Shown here one piece after another: positions 37,784 through 46,188 of a stretch of 64,000 bases of DNA. The first letter of the stretch is position 1; the number at the start of each line of letters is the position of its first letter. The notes below the pieces were generated by a model. It was not told the DNA's origin. It searched no databases and saw nothing but the letters and a program-made list of their open reading frames with translations. The position numbers were made by a program, and so were the translations under genes. The stretch is from JBDRRP01 sp964446485 (lineage in GTDB: Bacteria; Desulfobacterota; Desulfobacteria; Desulfobacterales; JBDRRP01): positions 1-64,000 of the forward strand of contig CAYUOU010000002.1 of NCBI GenBank assembly GCA_964446485.1, written 5' to 3'.

Positions 37784-38821
37784 TTACCGCACCAGCGGGG
37801 CGTAAACCCTGGCAAAGGCTTTATGGAAGAGGTTTACCCACTCGGAGATGCCCTTGCAGGAATTCACCGTGCGGGGCACTTCGCAGCTTCGGCAGGGGTA
37901 GTCCTTTTCGTCGGTGAAGGTGAAATCCCTTTGGAGATGACATCTTCTGAACTGCCGGCAATCCTCCTGATTCCACACGGACATCATGTCGTATCCGGGG
38001 TCCCCGGCATTGCCGATGACGAAGTGCTCCTCGAAGTCGAAGGGGCACGGGGTGAGGGTGCCGTCCCACCGGGCCCCGATGAAGTACCAGGGCACCATGC
38101 AGCCGGGATGATCATCCAGCAGATTCTTTCGGCTGCGGGCAGTGTCGGCGTACCGACTGTGCCCCTGGATGGCGTACACCTCGGTGGTGAACACCCGGTC
38201 GACGCGCGGCGTCCAGTAGGCCTTGAAGTCTTCTATTTCGTTTCGGGTGAGATCGAAGTCGCAGGCCATGACAGAGACATGACAGTTGTAGCCCCCCTTA
38301 TCGATGGTCTCCAGCAGACTATGAATGTTGGCCATCACGGTAGCGAATGTGTCCCGACGGCTAATGATGCGGTGGGTTTCTTCGGTGTGTGCATTCAGAG
38401 AGACTTGAAGTTTCTTTACTCCGGCATCCAGAAGGCCTCTGGCCATTGACTCATCGAGCAGCACACCGTTGGTGATGATGAAGCAGGGAACGTTGTGCTG
38501 GCTGCCATAGTTGACAATATCGACGATCTGCCGGTGCAGCAGCGGCTCTCCGCGGCCGATGAGTGTGGTGGGAGGCATAAACCCGTTGGCAAAAAGATTG
38601 TCCACGATGCGCCGCCACAAATCCATGGACATGTAGCCCGGTTTTCCCCGTTCGGATTTGGGCGCACACATGATACAATCGTGGTTACAGACGTTGGTCG
38701 GCTCCACGTAAAACTGGCTGGGAGGCACGCTTACCGTATCCCGACCCGTGAAGACGTCCTCGCGGCGGGCCATCTCAACCGCCAGGTATGCTTCCAGTCT
38801 GTCATGAATGGTCATGTTCAT
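37784..38821 (-). CDS. radical SAM/SPASM domain protein
   Basis: A 345-residue protein from ATG 38821 (AAGGA eight bases upstream). The N-terminal YVEPTNVCNHDCIMCAPKSE holds the Cx3Cx2C radical-SAM cluster. LIGRGEPLLHRQIVDIVNYG is the GGE-like SAM-binding region. The C-terminus has CMVPWYFIGARWDGTLTPCP and a YPCRSCEVPRTVNSCKG cysteine set, typical of SPASM auxiliary clusters. Substrate unknown. It sits between the sugar-modifying genes and the giant fused enzymes, so a sugar or nucleotide-sugar radical reaction is a fair guess. Confidence 0.85.
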   Translation of the reverse strand: MNMTIHDRLEAYLAVEMARREDVFTGRDTVSVPPSQFYVEPTNVCNHDCIMCAPKSERGKPGYMSMDLWRRIVDNLFANGFMPPTTLIGRGEPLLHRQIVDIVNYGSQHNVPCFIITNGVLLDESMARGLLDAGVKKLQVSLNAHTEETHRIISRRDTFATVMANIHSLLETIDKGGYNCHVSVMACDFDLTRNEIEDFKAYWTPRVDRVFTTEVYAIQGHSRYADTARSRKNLLDDHPGCMVPWYFIGARWDGTLTPCPFDFEEHFVIGNAGDPGYDMMSVWNQEDCRQFRRCHLQRDFTFTDEKDYPCRSCEVPRTVNSCKGISEWVNLFHKAFARVYAPLVR

Positions 38822-38850
38822 GCTTTTTATCCTTTTTCTCGGTGCAGCTG

Positions 38851-39708
38851 TCACAAGGAAGCCATCAACGCCGCTTGCTCGCGAATGACAGTTGGGTCCA
38901 ACCCGTAGCTTTCGACGATGCGCGGCACCCGATGCCGTGCGATGATACCCACCAAAGGGCAGTCAGTGGCCACCGGCAGATTCTGGTCGTTGAAACCGTC
39001 GTTGTCGCTGACGTGAAGCGCGACAAGGCGTTCTCCAAATGCGTTCAGCACGTCGTGCATGTCGGCGCCGATGGTCTGCTGGTTCACCTTGGCATGGCCG
39101 ATGTCGAACAGCAGGCCAAGGTCGTTCCCGCCCACCGCCTCGAAAATGGTCGTGAGGCTCTCTACATCGGTGCCAAGGCACAACCGGTTGCCCCCGTCGA
39201 CAAGCCCAAAGCCAGCGATCACGTTATTCTCCACGGCGATCTTGATCCCGTGTGCGGCGCCAAAGCGGCAAAGGTCCGACAGCCGGCGGATGAAATGATG
39301 CATCGCTTCGTCCATTGAGATCCGCGGCAACGTCATCTGCGAGGCGTTGCCCAGGTGTGAGCCATCAGCCGAGTCGAAGGTGAAGCCGCAGTGAACGGAG
39401 TAAAATGGCGCGCCCACCGCCGCGCACAGCCTCACGGCGTCCCGGCACAAGGCCATGGTGCGAGCGCCGACATCTTCTCTTGATGTAGCCAGGTTCAACA
39501 AAAAGGGTGCAGCCGGGGGCGGAAAATAATTGTGCACCAGAAACCGGAACCCATGCCGGTGGGCCATCACCGTCTCGCGCAGACCGGGGGTTGCCGCCAC
39601 GCCGGTGCTCAACTCGATATGATCGATGCCAAGAACCGATGCCTGGCTTAGAATCTGCCCCAGATGGGTCGCCCCAAAGGCGCCGGTGCTGATGTAGACC
39701 TCAGTCAT
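38851..39708 (-). CDS. sugar phosphate isomerase/epimerase-like TIM-barrel protein
   Basis: A 285-residue protein of the xylose isomerase-like/AP endonuclease 2 barrel superfamily. The strand ends carry the expected acidic and histidine metal ligands: DHIELSTGVAA at the start, PFYSVHCGF, KIAVENNVIAG (ligand Glu), LLFDIGHAKVN (Asp/His) and LVALHVSDNDGFNDQN. Such enzymes isomerise or epimerise sugars or act as dehydratases. The natural role here is making an unusual sugar for the glycan. The start overlaps the formyltransferase stop by 8 bases, so the two are probably co-translated. Confidence 0.75.
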   Translation of the reverse strand: MTEVYISTGAFGATHLGQILSQASVLGIDHIELSTGVAATPGLRETVMAHRHGFRFLVHNYFPPPAAPFLLNLATSREDVGARTMALCRDAVRLCAAVGAPFYSVHCGFTFDSADGSHLGNASQMTLPRISMDEAMHHFIRRLSDLCRFGAAHGIKIAVENNVIAGFGLVDGGNRLCLGTDVESLTTIFEAVGGNDLGLLFDIGHAKVNQQTIGADMHDVLNAFGERLVALHVSDNDGFNDQNLPVATDCPLVGIIARHRVPRIVESYGLDPTVIREQAALMASL

Positions 39709-40354
39709 GCCTCATCCCCTCCAGAATGTCCTTGTCGATGGCAGGACTGAACAGGGTCTTGCAATGGCGACTGGCGGAGTGCCCGGCCGGACGCCCCAGA
39801 CTGAAATCCCTGACGCACTGGACGATCATGACGTCCTGGGCCTGACGATAACGCCAAAGGATGGTATCGAAATCCGCCATGCCGGTATTGGGGAAAACCG
39901 CCTGATAGAGGATCTCACCAGTATCAACACCGGCATTGACCCGGTGGACCGTTGCTCCCAGAAACCGGTCCGTCGATGAGACCCGTGTTTCCTTCCGATA
40001 CAGACCAGGATGGGCTGGGAGCAGTGAATGGTGGGCATTGATGATACGCCCGGGGTACTGATCGATTAGATCAACTGGAAGAATGAATGGGAATCCGGCG
40101 AGGAGGACCAGATCGATGGAATGACAGGCCAGAAAACCGCTCACCGCGACAAAATGCTCGTTTCTTTTGTTATTTTCAAAGCTAAGCACTTGATAATCAG
40201 CGTTGGGGATCTCCCGGTACCGCGTCAGCCCATTCGCAGCCGCTTCGGTGGCAACCATGGCCACCACCGAAGCGTCGATCAGACTCGCGTCGATGGCACG
40301 CTGCACTGCCAGGTAGTCCCCGCCGTGGGCACCGATGATAAAAGCCAGGTTCAT
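39701..40354 (-). CDS. formyltransferase-family protein (sugar N-formyltransferase candidate)
   Basis: A 217-residue protein from ATG 40354, which overlaps the upstream stop by ATGA. Formyltransferase-fold signatures are VLLAGFPFILPVDLI, RIINAHHSLLPAHPG (the Asn and His of the N-H-D catalytic set) and GATVHRVNAGVDTGEI (the Asp). It is close in size to glycinamide ribonucleotide formyltransferase and lacks the tRNA-binding extension of methionyl-tRNA formyltransferase. In a nonulosonate or amino-sugar locus it most likely N-formylates an amino sugar using N10-formyltetrahydrofolate; this is inferred from context. Confidence 0.75.
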   Translation of the reverse strand: MNLAFIIGAHGGDYLAVQRAIDASLIDASVVAMVATEAAANGLTRYREIPNADYQVLSFENNKRNEHFVAVSGFLACHSIDLVLLAGFPFILPVDLIDQYPGRIINAHHSLLPAHPGLYRKETRVSSTDRFLGATVHRVNAGVDTGEILYQAVFPNTGMADFDTILWRYRQAQDVMIVQCVRDFSLGRPAGHSASRHCKTLFSPAIDKDILEGMRHD

Positions 40355-41418
40355 TGCGTCACCCGGTACTTGAGAAAGTGATTGCGGTAGCGCTCCCGAA
40401 GGTGCGGGTATCGTCGCGCCCAATCATCGCAGAGCGCGCGATAGGTCTCCGCATCATGAATGTTCTTTCCCACGCCGACTGGACGGGTTTCGTTGCCGAA
40501 ACGTTGTTTGAAGGCAAACAGAGCATCGTCGGGCGCGCATCCCAGCCCGCCGCCGAAACTCAACACGGATGATGGTCCGGTAAAAGCCATCTCCACCAGG
40601 GTCGCCAGCAGCAGATCGTTGGGATAGTGTTTCTGCCAACGAGCCTCCGACCCGCTGAGGTGATAAGTGGAGTAAGGGCCGCTCTGAAACACCATGGCGG
40701 CAGCGATCACCGACTCCTCCAGCATAATATTGAGCAGCCTGGCCGTGCCGGCCATCCAGCGGGTAACCGCCGCGGTGTATGCGCTGCCGAAATGATAATA
40801 AGGGTGCATGCCGATCCGACGGGAAGTCCCGGCATACAAGCGGTTGAAAGATCCCGCGGTGGAAAGATCGGCGTCCACCTCGGCACGCAAACCGTGACCC
40901 CGCGCCTTCCTGACGTTTCGGCGGGCGCTGGCGCTGGCAATAGTGATGCCGGCGCCGTTGTCGTACCGGCGGTAAACATTCTCACGGACAGTCGTGTTAT
41001 GCGCTCGCCGCAAAGGGCCCTGGGGCCCGCTGAATAGGGGGTTCTGGCGGACAAACTCGGCGATTACGCCGTTTTGCCGACACCAGTCATCCACCACCCG
41101 ATTGACCCCGACCAGGCAATTGCCCGGCACTTCTGAAGCGGGCACACTGGCGATCATGCCACCGTATCCGTAGGCGCTGAAAATATCGAAAACTTTCCGG
41201 GAGCCGGTCACAGCGGGAATGGACTTTCGGAAAAAGGGGTATAAAAAATCGATCCCGCCTTTTGCCACATGCAGGCACATCGGCTCTGCCGCTTCGTGAT
41301 CTGCCCACGTGCGGTAGTACGACGGGCAGTAATACACGTCCCGGCATGACGGCGGGAACCCATGGAGGATTCGGTCCCAGTCGTTCATCGTCTCATTTGT
41401 GTACAGGATCGCGCCCAT
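40351..41418 (-). CDS. FemAB/GNAT-like acyltransferase
   Basis: A 355-residue protein with the two-lobed FemAB or GNAT-acetyltransferase-like layout. The N-terminal lobe has YYCPSYYRTWADHE and DFLYPFFRKS. The central RRNVRKARGHGLRAEV is the usual basic helix, and the C-terminal lobe has AAMVFQSGPYSTYHLSGSE, then NDLLLATLVEMAF. Proteins of this type in polysaccharide loci transfer acyl or aminoacyl groups to amino sugars. It may supply N-acylation of the nonulosonate. The stop is coupled by ATGA to the formyltransferase and the start lies 14 bases below the NeuB-type gene. The exact acyl donor is unknown. Confidence 0.68.
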   Translation of the reverse strand: MGAILYTNETMNDWDRILHGFPPSCRDVYYCPSYYRTWADHEAAEPMCLHVAKGGIDFLYPFFRKSIPAVTGSRKVFDIFSAYGYGGMIASVPASEVPGNCLVGVNRVVDDWCRQNGVIAEFVRQNPLFSGPQGPLRRAHNTTVRENVYRRYDNGAGITIASASARRNVRKARGHGLRAEVDADLSTAGSFNRLYAGTSRRIGMHPYYHFGSAYTAAVTRWMAGTARLLNIMLEESVIAAAMVFQSGPYSTYHLSGSEARWQKHYPNDLLLATLVEMAFTGPSSVLSFGGGLGCAPDDALFAFKQRFGNETRPVGVGKNIHDAETYRALCDDWARRYPHLRERYRNHFLKYRVTQ

Positions 41419-41432
41419 TTTCGTCTTCGCTT

Positions 41433-42551
41433 TCAGTCGTCCGGCTGGAACATATCCCAGCGAACGAATTCATCGGCAGGAATGTCCACTGTGGTCCGAC
41501 GGCCCAGCACCTCATCGATTTGGGTGGGCAGGATTCCACCCCCTGGTCGTTTGGCGGCGATGTGATGCCGCTGGAGGCGGGTCCCTTTGGGAATGGCCGT
41601 CATGGAAAAGAGGCTTTTTCGCATGGTGGCAAGATGTTCGGCTTCGCTGACCTCGATGCGCTTGGTTCCGTCACCCAGCGCCGCCGTCACTTCCCGAACT
41701 TGGCACACCAGCTGCGACAGTTCGTCAGGCTCGATGGACGCTGCATGATCCACCCCAGGCAACTGCCGGCTCAGGGTAAAATGCTTTTCTATAATACTGG
41801 CGCCACATGCCGCAGCAGCAATGGCAACGTGAATGCCGTGGGAATGGTCGGAAAGCCCCACCGGCACACCGAATGCCCGGCGAAACGTTTTCATGACCCG
41901 CAGATTGACCTCCCCATACGGCACCGGGTATTGGGACGTGCACTGAAGCACCGCCATCTCCCGCACGCCGGCAGCCCGAAGATAATCCACACCGTTGGCC
42001 ACATCATCGAAGCTGGAGATACCTGTGGAGTAGATCACCGGCAGCCCTGTTTCACCAATGGCCTTGAATAGCGGGTAGTTGACCGTGTCGGAAGATCCGA
42101 TCTTCACCGCCGCCACTCCAACAGATACCAGTAGTTCGAGGGATGGTTCGTCCGCAGCCATGGAGAGAAAAAGGATGCCGTTATCTTCGCAGCAGGCGCG
42201 CAGTTCATTGAACTGGCGTTTGTCGAACTCCAGTCGACGGGAGAAATCGTGTTTACTGAGACCGCTGTCTCGTCCAGAGAAGTAATCCGGTTTCACAGCG
42301 TAGCGGCTCTCACAATGGGCCGTCGAAAAGGTCTGAAACTTGATGGCATCGGCGCCGGCCCTTTTGGCTGCAGCGATGAGCCGCATGGCCATTTCCAGGG
42401 AACCGTTGTGGTTGATCCCCGCCTCGGCGACGATCAGCGGTGGCGATTGCGGCGACACCGTCCGTCCCCCGATGGAGATGGCTTCGGCGTTTTCGCCAGC
42501 CAGCGACGTAGAAACTGGGAGGCGTGTCTCGGAGATCGATAGGATTGTCAT
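41433..42551 (-). CDS. nonulosonic acid synthase (NeuB/LegI/PseI family)
   Basis: A 372-residue protein from ATG 42551 (ATGA overlap with the upstream stop). The NeuB barrel is recognised from IVAEAGINHNGSLEMAMRLI, ADAIKFQTF, LQCTSQYPVPYGEVNLRVM, VGLSDHSHG and ASIIEKHFTL. The C-terminal antifreeze/SAF domain is present (SLFSMTAIPKGTRLQRHHIA, RPGGGI). These enzymes condense phosphoenolpyruvate with a six-carbon amino sugar to give sialic, legionaminic or pseudaminic acid. The sequence does not tell me which. The neighbours (CMP-sugar synthetase upstream, acyl/formyl transferases downstream) fit a modified nonulosonate. Confidence 0.9.
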   Translation of the reverse strand: MTILSISETRLPVSTSLAGENAEAISIGGRTVSPQSPPLIVAEAGINHNGSLEMAMRLIAAAKRAGADAIKFQTFSTAHCESRYAVKPDYFSGRDSGLSKHDFSRRLEFDKRQFNELRACCEDNGILFLSMAADEPSLELLVSVGVAAVKIGSSDTVNYPLFKAIGETGLPVIYSTGISSFDDVANGVDYLRAAGVREMAVLQCTSQYPVPYGEVNLRVMKTFRRAFGVPVGLSDHSHGIHVAIAAAACGASIIEKHFTLSRQLPGVDHAASIEPDELSQLVCQVREVTAALGDGTKRIEVSEAEHLATMRKSLFSMTAIPKGTRLQRHHIAAKRPGGGILPTQIDEVLGRRTTVDIPADEFVRWDMFQPDD

Positions 42552-43270
42552 GACGCCCCCAGGGTTGCCATTTGGCCTGCCACGAGAAACTCGCAAAAGG
42601 TGAAGTCGAAGGGCGTGTCGATGTCGACGGAAACAGATTCATCCACTTCAATGGTACCGATGCGCGAACCGTACAGCATCGGATCTTTAGCGATAATGTT
42701 TGGCCGCAGCACATCGACGACCCCATTGACGCGATAGCACGGCGGCAGGGACTGACGTCCAATGCAGCGGCTTTCGTCAAGGCCGTCGATAAACGGTGCC
42801 AATCGGCCATCGACCAAGCGGTGCGTCCAGTAGGGGTGATGAACCCCTTCCACGCGGGTTATGGTTCTCACGCCCGAGTATTCGACATTGCTTTCCAGGG
42901 TATCGACGCACTTGTCGATGATGCCGGGGGTCTTAAACGGCGTCGTCGGCCTCAAGTAAACAAGGGCCGACGCCTGAATGCCTTCCGTCGCCATCAACCA
43001 ATCGAGGAGATGACGGATGACCGGACCGTCGGATGTCCGATCCTGCGCCAGTTCAGTCGGGCGCATGAAGGGGACCTCGGCCCCGGCTTCCCGGGCAACG
43101 GCTGCGATTTGTGCGCTGTCGGTGGAGACGAAGACGCGATCAAGACGCCGACTCTCCAACGCAGCCTCGATGGTCCAGCAAATCAAGGGTTTGCCCCCCA
43201 ACGGTTTGATGTTCTTTCCCGGAACCCCCTTGGAGCCGCCGCGGGCCGGTATCAGTCCAATCAAAGTCAC
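42548..43270 (-). CDS. CMP-nonulosonate cytidylyltransferase (NeuA/PseF family)
   Basis: A 240-residue protein. The N-terminal IPARGGSKGVPGKNIKPLGG is the CTP-binding signature of acylneuraminate cytidylyltransferases. It is followed by VFVSTDSAQIAAVAREAGAE, LVYLRPTTPFKTP and a C-terminal ESVSVDIDTPFDF, the conserved acidic metal site. It activates a nonulosonic acid with CTP, producing the donor for the island's glycosyltransferases in the cytoplasm. The gene is 3 bases downstream of the aminotransferase fusion and overlaps the synthase gene by ATGA. Confidence 0.9.
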   Translation of the reverse strand: MTLIGLIPARGGSKGVPGKNIKPLGGKPLICWTIEAALESRRLDRVFVSTDSAQIAAVAREAGAEVPFMRPTELAQDRTSDGPVIRHLLDWLMATEGIQASALVYLRPTTPFKTPGIIDKCVDTLESNVEYSGVRTITRVEGVHHPYWTHRLVDGRLAPFIDGLDESRCIGRQSLPPCYRVNGVVDVLRPNIIAKDPMLYGSRIGTIEVDESVSVDIDTPFDFTFCEFLVAGQMATLGAS

Positions 43271-43273
43271 GGG

Positions 43274-44809
43274 TCATGCTCCCACGGCTGTTTGCAGCCG
43301 TTCCAGCGGTTGCAGGTGAATAAGAATGTCGATCAGGGTGTCGGTGATTCGGTCGTAGACGTCTGTCTTCAGACAAGGGGACGTTGGGAGATTTACCCCA
43401 CGGGCGGACACGGCGTGGGCCTGCTGGGTAAATCTGGGCGCCATGCCCTGATAGGGCGGCATGTCGCTGAGCGGGTAGAAAAACGGGCGAACATCGATTC
43501 TGCAGGTGCCGGCCGCCTGGATAAAGCCGTCCCGATCGATCCCGGCGTCCAGCAGATAAGACACCAGCCATGTCACGCTGCGAGTGCCCCTCCGCTGGAT
43601 GGCTGCTGAAACGATGGGCAGGCAGCCCAAGGTCCGATCATAGTATTGCCGAAGTCGGCGCCGGCTATTCAGCAGGTGATCGATCTTTTCGAGTTGGGCG
43701 ACCCCGATGGCAGCCTGCAAATTGGTCATGCGATAATTGAAGCCCACCGTGTCGTGCCAATACTTGCGCGTTGTTGACATGCCGTGGTCGCGGAGGGTCC
43801 GCATGCGGCGGGCTAATGCATCGTCGGTACACACGCACATCCCCCCCTCCCCTGTCGTCATGATTTTATTCGCGAAGAATGAAAAGCAGCCCACATGGCC
43901 AAAGGCACCCGCTTTGCGATGACCGATGGTGGCGCCCAAGGCCTCTGCGCAGTCTTCGACCACCGCGAGGTCATGACGTCTGGCGATGGCCATAATGGCA
44001 GCCATGTCTGCCGGCTGACCGTATAAGTGGACCGGGATGACGGCACGGGTTCTGGGGGTGATATTGGCTTCGATTTCTGCGGGGTCGATGCACCAGTTGT
44101 CGGGATCGATATCCACCAGCACCGGCGTGGCACCAGCATGGATCACAGCGTTGGCCGTGGCGGCGAAAGTCAGATCAGGAACGATCACCTCATCGCCGGG
44201 GCCCACGCCCAGAGCTTCTATCGCCAGGTGCAGCGCGGCGGTACCGTTGGTCACCGCGACCCCGTGGTCCGTACCGCAGTAACCGGCGAATTGCCTTTCC
44301 AGATCGCTAACGTAGCGGCCCTGGGAGGAGATCCAGTTGGACTCGATGCAGTCCACGAGATACGCCAGTTCATTGCCCTGGAATACTGGAGACGCCACCG
44401 GTGCGTGAAAGGCAGACTTGTACTCGAAAAAGTCCACCACACGATCCTGCTCGTCCAGCAATGGAATGACCCGGATGCGTCTGTCCACCAATGTGAGCAA
44501 TTTGTCGACGGGTGTGCCCAGTGGCGCGGAGATGGATTTTCTAATCAGCTTGTTTTTGACGTCTTCGCGATTGCTCAGGGCTAGGATCTGTCCGAAAAGC
44601 CGTGAATTGCGGTCCAGGATATCGGTGGCCGGAGTCTCCAGGGAGCACTTGGCCAGGATGGCACGACGGATGTCCCCGTCGGTGATAGTGCCGACGAACC
44701 GGCCCTCGTCATCCACGGCAAACACAATGCCTTTACCGTTTTGGTTGATGATATCCAAAACGCGGTAAAGACTAGCTGTCTGGTAGCAAACGAGTCTGCA
44801 GATATCCAT
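43274..44809 (-). CDS. CBS-domain pair fused to DegT/DnrJ/EryC1 aminotransferase
   Basis: A 511-residue protein. Residues ~1-130 form a CBS pair (GKGIVFAVDDEGRFVGTITDGDIRRAIL and a second copy ending RIRVIPLLDEQDRVVDFFEY). Residues ~140-505 form a PLP-dependent sugar aminotransferase: VTNGTAALHLAIEALGVGPG, VEDCAEALGA and SFFANKIMTTGEGG with the PLP lysine. CBS pairs more often sit on the nucleotidyltransferase (PtmE type) of legionaminic acid pathways, so fusion to the aminotransferase is noteworthy; it may bring adenylate-nucleotide control. This would install an amino group on a nucleotide-activated keto-sugar. First gene of the island behind a sigma-54-type promoter. Confidence 0.85.
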   Translation of the reverse strand: MDICRLVCYQTASLYRVLDIINQNGKGIVFAVDDEGRFVGTITDGDIRRAILAKCSLETPATDILDRNSRLFGQILALSNREDVKNKLIRKSISAPLGTPVDKLLTLVDRRIRVIPLLDEQDRVVDFFEYKSAFHAPVASPVFQGNELAYLVDCIESNWISSQGRYVSDLERQFAGYCGTDHGVAVTNGTAALHLAIEALGVGPGDEVIVPDLTFAATANAVIHAGATPVLVDIDPDNWCIDPAEIEANITPRTRAVIPVHLYGQPADMAAIMAIARRHDLAVVEDCAEALGATIGHRKAGAFGHVGCFSFFANKIMTTGEGGMCVCTDDALARRMRTLRDHGMSTTRKYWHDTVGFNYRMTNLQAAIGVAQLEKIDHLLNSRRRLRQYYDRTLGCLPIVSAAIQRRGTRSVTWLVSYLLDAGIDRDGFIQAAGTCRIDVRPFFYPLSDMPPYQGMAPRFTQQAHAVSARGVNLPTSPCLKTDVYDRITDTLIDILIHLQPLERLQTAVGA

Positions 44810-44858
44810 GGCACGATGTCCGGTAATGTTCTCGCCCTTTTACAGAAAGGGAGAATTT

Positions 44859-44873
44859 ACAAGAAATGTGCCA
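44859..44873 (-). promoter_or_regulatory. sigma-54-type (-24/-12) promoter for the glycan island
   Basis: Minus strand: TGGCAC (44873-44868, perfect -24), five bases, TTGT (44862-44859, one mismatch to TTGC). The surrounding 44840-44960 is AT-rich against the GC-rich genes. The expected start near 44847 leaves a ~38-nt leader before ATG 44809. The -12 mismatch lowers confidence. Confidence 0.5.
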
Positions 44874-45243
44874 GGGCTTGGCTAAATGAATTTAGCTAAT
44901 ATTTGATAAGGGTTACAAGAATTCAGGAATCGACGAGAAAGTGATTGAGCCAATTTTTTGACAGGAGGCGGGGAGGGCCTGTCGCGACGCTGCATCACGC
45001 CCGCCCATAGCCCGTCGGGTTCGCCCCTGCTGCCTCAAGTCCGTCAATCCCATGACACTCGACGAAGATCCTGCTTTGACGGGGTATAAGGGGGGGGGCG
45101 ATCATGAGGCGCTTGTCAGACTTCCCAGGTGCGTAACGCTTGAATCTCCTGAGTTTGGAAAATAGCTCTCGAACGCCGCGTCCGCCTTTTGTTGCAGCCC
45201 CTGAACGATGGGTGTATTCCTTGGTATTCAAAAGCCTGCAATC
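44874..45243. other. gene-free interval upstream of the island
   Basis: AT-rich near 44874-44960, then GC-rich with a run of about nine G at ~45090. A minus-strand open frame exists here but shows no recognisable family or ribosome site. I see no RNA gene or clear terminator. It may be eroded sequence, since it borders a decayed ATPase gene. Confidence 0.4.
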
Positions 45244-45864
45244 ATGTATCCTCGCTTCCTGATAGACCCAATTCTCTAATATCTTAAGGACTTTCAGATC
45301 GTTTACCTCATAGGCCCGCGGCAAGCCGGCAAGACCACCCTGGCCCTGGCCGTCGCCAAAGAAAACGGCATGGCGCATTACTGGAAACCATGGCGGTGAC
45401 GGAATTGATGAAGCACACCGCCTGGGCCGAAGATGAATACCGCTTTTGGCATTTTCGTGACCGGCGCAGCCACGAGGTCGATCTGGTCGTGGAAAACACC
45501 GCGGGCCAACTGGTGGGGGCTGAGGTCAAGGCTTCGACCGGCATTCGCAGCGAAGATTTCGCCGGGCTGGTACATTTTGCCAACTACAGCCACGGTAAAA
45601 TGCACCGCGGGATCGTGCTGTACGCCGGCGCAAACCTGATAGCTCCGTAAAAGGTCGAAATTCCCCAATTGTCATTCCGAGGAGCTTGCGACGAGGAATC
45701 TCAAAATGCCGTTATCTATAGATATTATGATTAAAACACAGATCCCTCGCTACGCTCGGGATGACATTTGATGACTTTTTACGGAACCGTCAAACCTGTT
45801 GCCCGTCAAGATTGGCGGTCACACCTTCCACGCCGTTCCGCTAAGCTGTTTGACCTCCGCTTGA
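45244..45864 (+). pseudogene. AAA-type ATPase with DUF4143 C-terminus, multiply disrupted
   Basis: From ATG 45244 the frame reads MYPRFLIDPIL, hits TAA at 45277-45279, then continues YLKDFQIVYLIGPRQAGKTT (Walker A) to about 45385. The frame then jumps to MAVTELMKHTAWAEDEYRFW, HFRDRRSHEVDLVVE and VGAEVKASTG, the nuclease-like DUF4143 end. Roughly 240 residues, including Walker B, are missing. At ...YAGANL a 152-bp element interrupts the gene. The true C-terminus (NLLPVKIGGHTFHAVPLSCL) resumes at 45793 and stops at 45864. Three separate lesions (nonsense, internal deletion, insertion) make this a dead gene. Confidence 0.85.
45639..45790 (+). mobile_element. MITE-like element with 8-bp target-site duplication
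   Basis: A 152-bp non-coding insertion flanked by CAAACCTG at 45631-45638 and 45791-45798. Its ends are imperfect inverted repeats (CTCCGTAAAAGGTC at the left; TTCCGTAAAAAGTC read inward from the right). A core (45669-45768) with its own TGTCAT-CCGAG inverted ends occurs again, inverted, near 49203-49300 at about 95% identity. Removing it restores the ATPase C-terminal reading frame, so insertion direction and boundaries are well supported. It needs a transposase from elsewhere. Confidence 0.8.
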
Positions 45865-45909
45865 CCGTGTATCCCGGCGGCAACCACGGTCAGAGGGTTG
45901 AAGTTCCAC

Positions 45910-46188
45910 TCAACGTTTTAGATCCCGACAAAAGTTCTCGTGCGGTCCGACAGCCTCTGTATAGATCAGGCGAATCTCTTCGTCGCGGGTGTAACCGAGC
46001 AAATAGAGCTGATTCTGGCTGAGAAATTTGTACACGTAGAGCAAGGCCAAATCGCCCTTCTTTCTTTCGCCAAGATCCGGGTCCGCAACGCTGGCGGCGA
46101 CCGCCCGGTCGACATCCGCGGCGACGTTGGCGTGCAGCTTCTTGTAGGCGCGGGAAAAGCGTTTCGTCTGCACCACCCGCCACGTCAC
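45910..46188 (-). CDS. RelE/ParE-family toxin
   Basis: A 92-residue protein with the small RelE/ParE fold signature: TKRFSRAYKKLHANVAADVD, then KKGDLALLYVYKF, YLLGYTRDEEIRLIY near the end. Such toxins act on ribosome-bound mRNA or gyrase, and the sequence does not decide which. It lies directly downstream of its likely antitoxin, the start overlapping the antitoxin stop by ATGA. It appears intact although its surroundings are full of decayed genes. Confidence 0.75.
   Translation of the reverse strand: MTWRVVQTKRFSRAYKKLHANVAADVDRAVAASVADPDLGERKKGDLALLYVYKFLSQNQLYLLGYTRDEEIRLIYTEAVGPHENFCRDLKR

Noticed and set aside
44995..45378. A 127-codon minus-strand frame next to the first ATPase remnant.
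   Set aside because: No recognisable domain, and it runs antisense through the Walker A region of the ATPase pseudogene.
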